Below the pieces are notes generated by a model. The model made no database searches and was not told where the DNA came from. It worked only from the letters and a program-made list of their open reading frames with translations. A DNA stretch of 6,246 bases from Armatimonadota bacterium (lineage in GTDB: Bacteria; Armatimonadota; Fimbriimonadia; Fimbriimonadales; ATM1): contig RFHN01000177.1 in assembly GCA_003695835.1 (NCBI GenBank), positions 1 through 6,246 of the forward strand, in the 5' to 3' direction. Positions 5,591 through 6,246 of the stretch are shown in pieces. Position 1 is the stretch's first letter; each line of letters opens with the position of its first letter. The position numbers were made by a program, and so were the translations under genes.

Positions 5591-6246
5591 ATGCAGATTA
5601 CGATAGACGACCTTCTGAGGGAACTTGTAGACCGTGAGGCAAGTGACCTTCATATCAAGCCGGGCACGCCACCCGTTATGCGCGTGCATGGCACTCTCAT
5701 CAAAACGAACCACCCCGCGCTCAGCGTAGACGAGGTGCATCGGCTGCTGACCAGCATCCTCTCCGAGGAACGCTGGGCCAGGTTGGAAAGCTTCAAAGAG
5801 CTCGACCTGTCTTACGAAGTGCCCAACTTGAGCCGGTTCCGCGTGAACATGTTTTGGCACCGGCAACAACTCGGAGCAGTCTTTCGAGTCATCCCTTTCC
5901 AGATCAAGACGATTGACGAACTTGGGCTGCCGCCTGTAACGAAGCGACTCGCGTTGCTCCCCCGCGGTCTGATTCTGGTAACCGGTCCGACCGGATCGGG
6001 AAAGAGCACGACGCTCGCCGCAATGGTCCACCACATCAACACGCAGAAGCGCCACCATATCATGACCATCGAGGACCCGATCGAGTACATGCATCGGGAT
6101 CAGATCTCGATCATCAATCAACGCGAGCTCGGTGTGGACACGCATAGCTTCGCGGACGCCCTCCGCCACGTCATGCGACAGAACCCCGACGTGATTCTGG
6201 TGGGCGAGATGCGCGACCTCGAGACGATACAACTCGCAATCACTGC
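5591..6246 (+). CDS. pilT: PilT-like type IV pilus ATPase (second copy, 3' end outside window)
   Basis: The frame from ATG 5591 is open to the right edge, giving 218 full codons. It is a second PilT-family motor ATPase. ASDLHIKPG (17-25) is the usual N-terminal hallmark, closer to consensus than in the upstream copy. Walker A GPTGSGKST is at 132-140 (Lys138), the Asp box TIEDPIEYMH at 159-168, NQRELGVDTHSF at 176-187, and Walker B DVILVGEMRD at 200-209. The His box and the C-terminal signature are cut off. It follows the first copy by 15 bases with no Shine-Dalgarno, so it probably shares the transcript. The N-terminal domains share little beyond the hallmark, so this is an old paralogue, not a recent copy. 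The pair resembles pilT/pilU arrangements; the gene symbol is a family name, and which copy is the main retraction motor cannot be told here. Confidence 0.92.
   Translation, partial: MQITIDDLLRELVDREASDLHIKPGTPPVMRVHGTLIKTNHPALSVDEVHRLLTSILSEERWARLESFKELDLSYEVPNLSRFRVNMFWHRQQLGAVFRVIPFQIKTIDELGLPPVTKRLALLPRGLILVTGPTGSGKSTTLAAMVHHINTQKRHHIMTIEDPIEYMHRDQISIINQRELGVDTHSFADALRHVMRQNPDVILVGEMRDLETIQLAIT

Noticed and set aside
5195..6232. Minus-strand frame of 345 codons
   Set aside because: It is the exact antisense of the two pilT genes, including their Walker motifs, and shows no family motif of its own. Long antisense frames are common in GC-rich DNA.

Overview
The window is a GC-rich, gene-dense piece of a bacterial chromosome. 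No mobile elements, tRNA, rRNA or CRISPR are visible. It carries core genes (peptide deformylase, methionyl-tRNA formyltransferase, PurS and PurQ) next to two type IV pilus retraction-type ATPases. PurS as a separate small subunit excludes the enterobacterial pattern, where PurL is one large fused protein. Several starts have a TAnnnT hexamer 6-7 bases upstream instead of a Shine-Dalgarno, as in lineages with many leaderless mRNAs (Deinococcota is the best known). My tentative guess is an uncultured Armatimonadota/Fimbriimonadia-like or similar deep-branching bacterium. This rests on general impression, not on a diagnostic marker.

Layout. The left edge (1-341, +) is the C-terminal end of a multi-pass membrane protein. 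Its last 38 bases overlap the end of a convergent gene. The minus-strand block, read right to left, is def (2725-2186), then fmt (2189-1269) joined by a GTGA overlap, then a 79-base non-coding run next to fmt with a perfect 13-bp tandem duplication and a T-tract, then a G/C-rich inverted repeat, then a putative lipoprotein alpha/beta hydrolase (1089-304) with its own probable promoter.

From a divergent promoter region (about 2726-2827) the plus strand carries purS, purQ, an unnamed secreted and membrane-anchored protein, a pilT-like gene and a second pilT-like gene cut by the right edge. The first three are joined by ATGA overlaps and the next two by gaps of 8 and 15 bases, so the five genes look like one transcription unit.

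Function. Def and Fmt act at opposite ends of the formyl-methionine cycle. PurS and PurQ are two of the three parts of FGAM synthetase; purL is not in the window. The unnamed protein sits between purine synthesis and the pilus motors and could belong to either or neither. The most interesting points are the leaderless-promoter pattern, the tandem divergent PilT pair (the first lacking a good AIRNLIRE signature), the purine/pilus operon with its orphan secreted protein, and the duplicated palindromic element after fmt. I see no clear evidence of a wholly new system.
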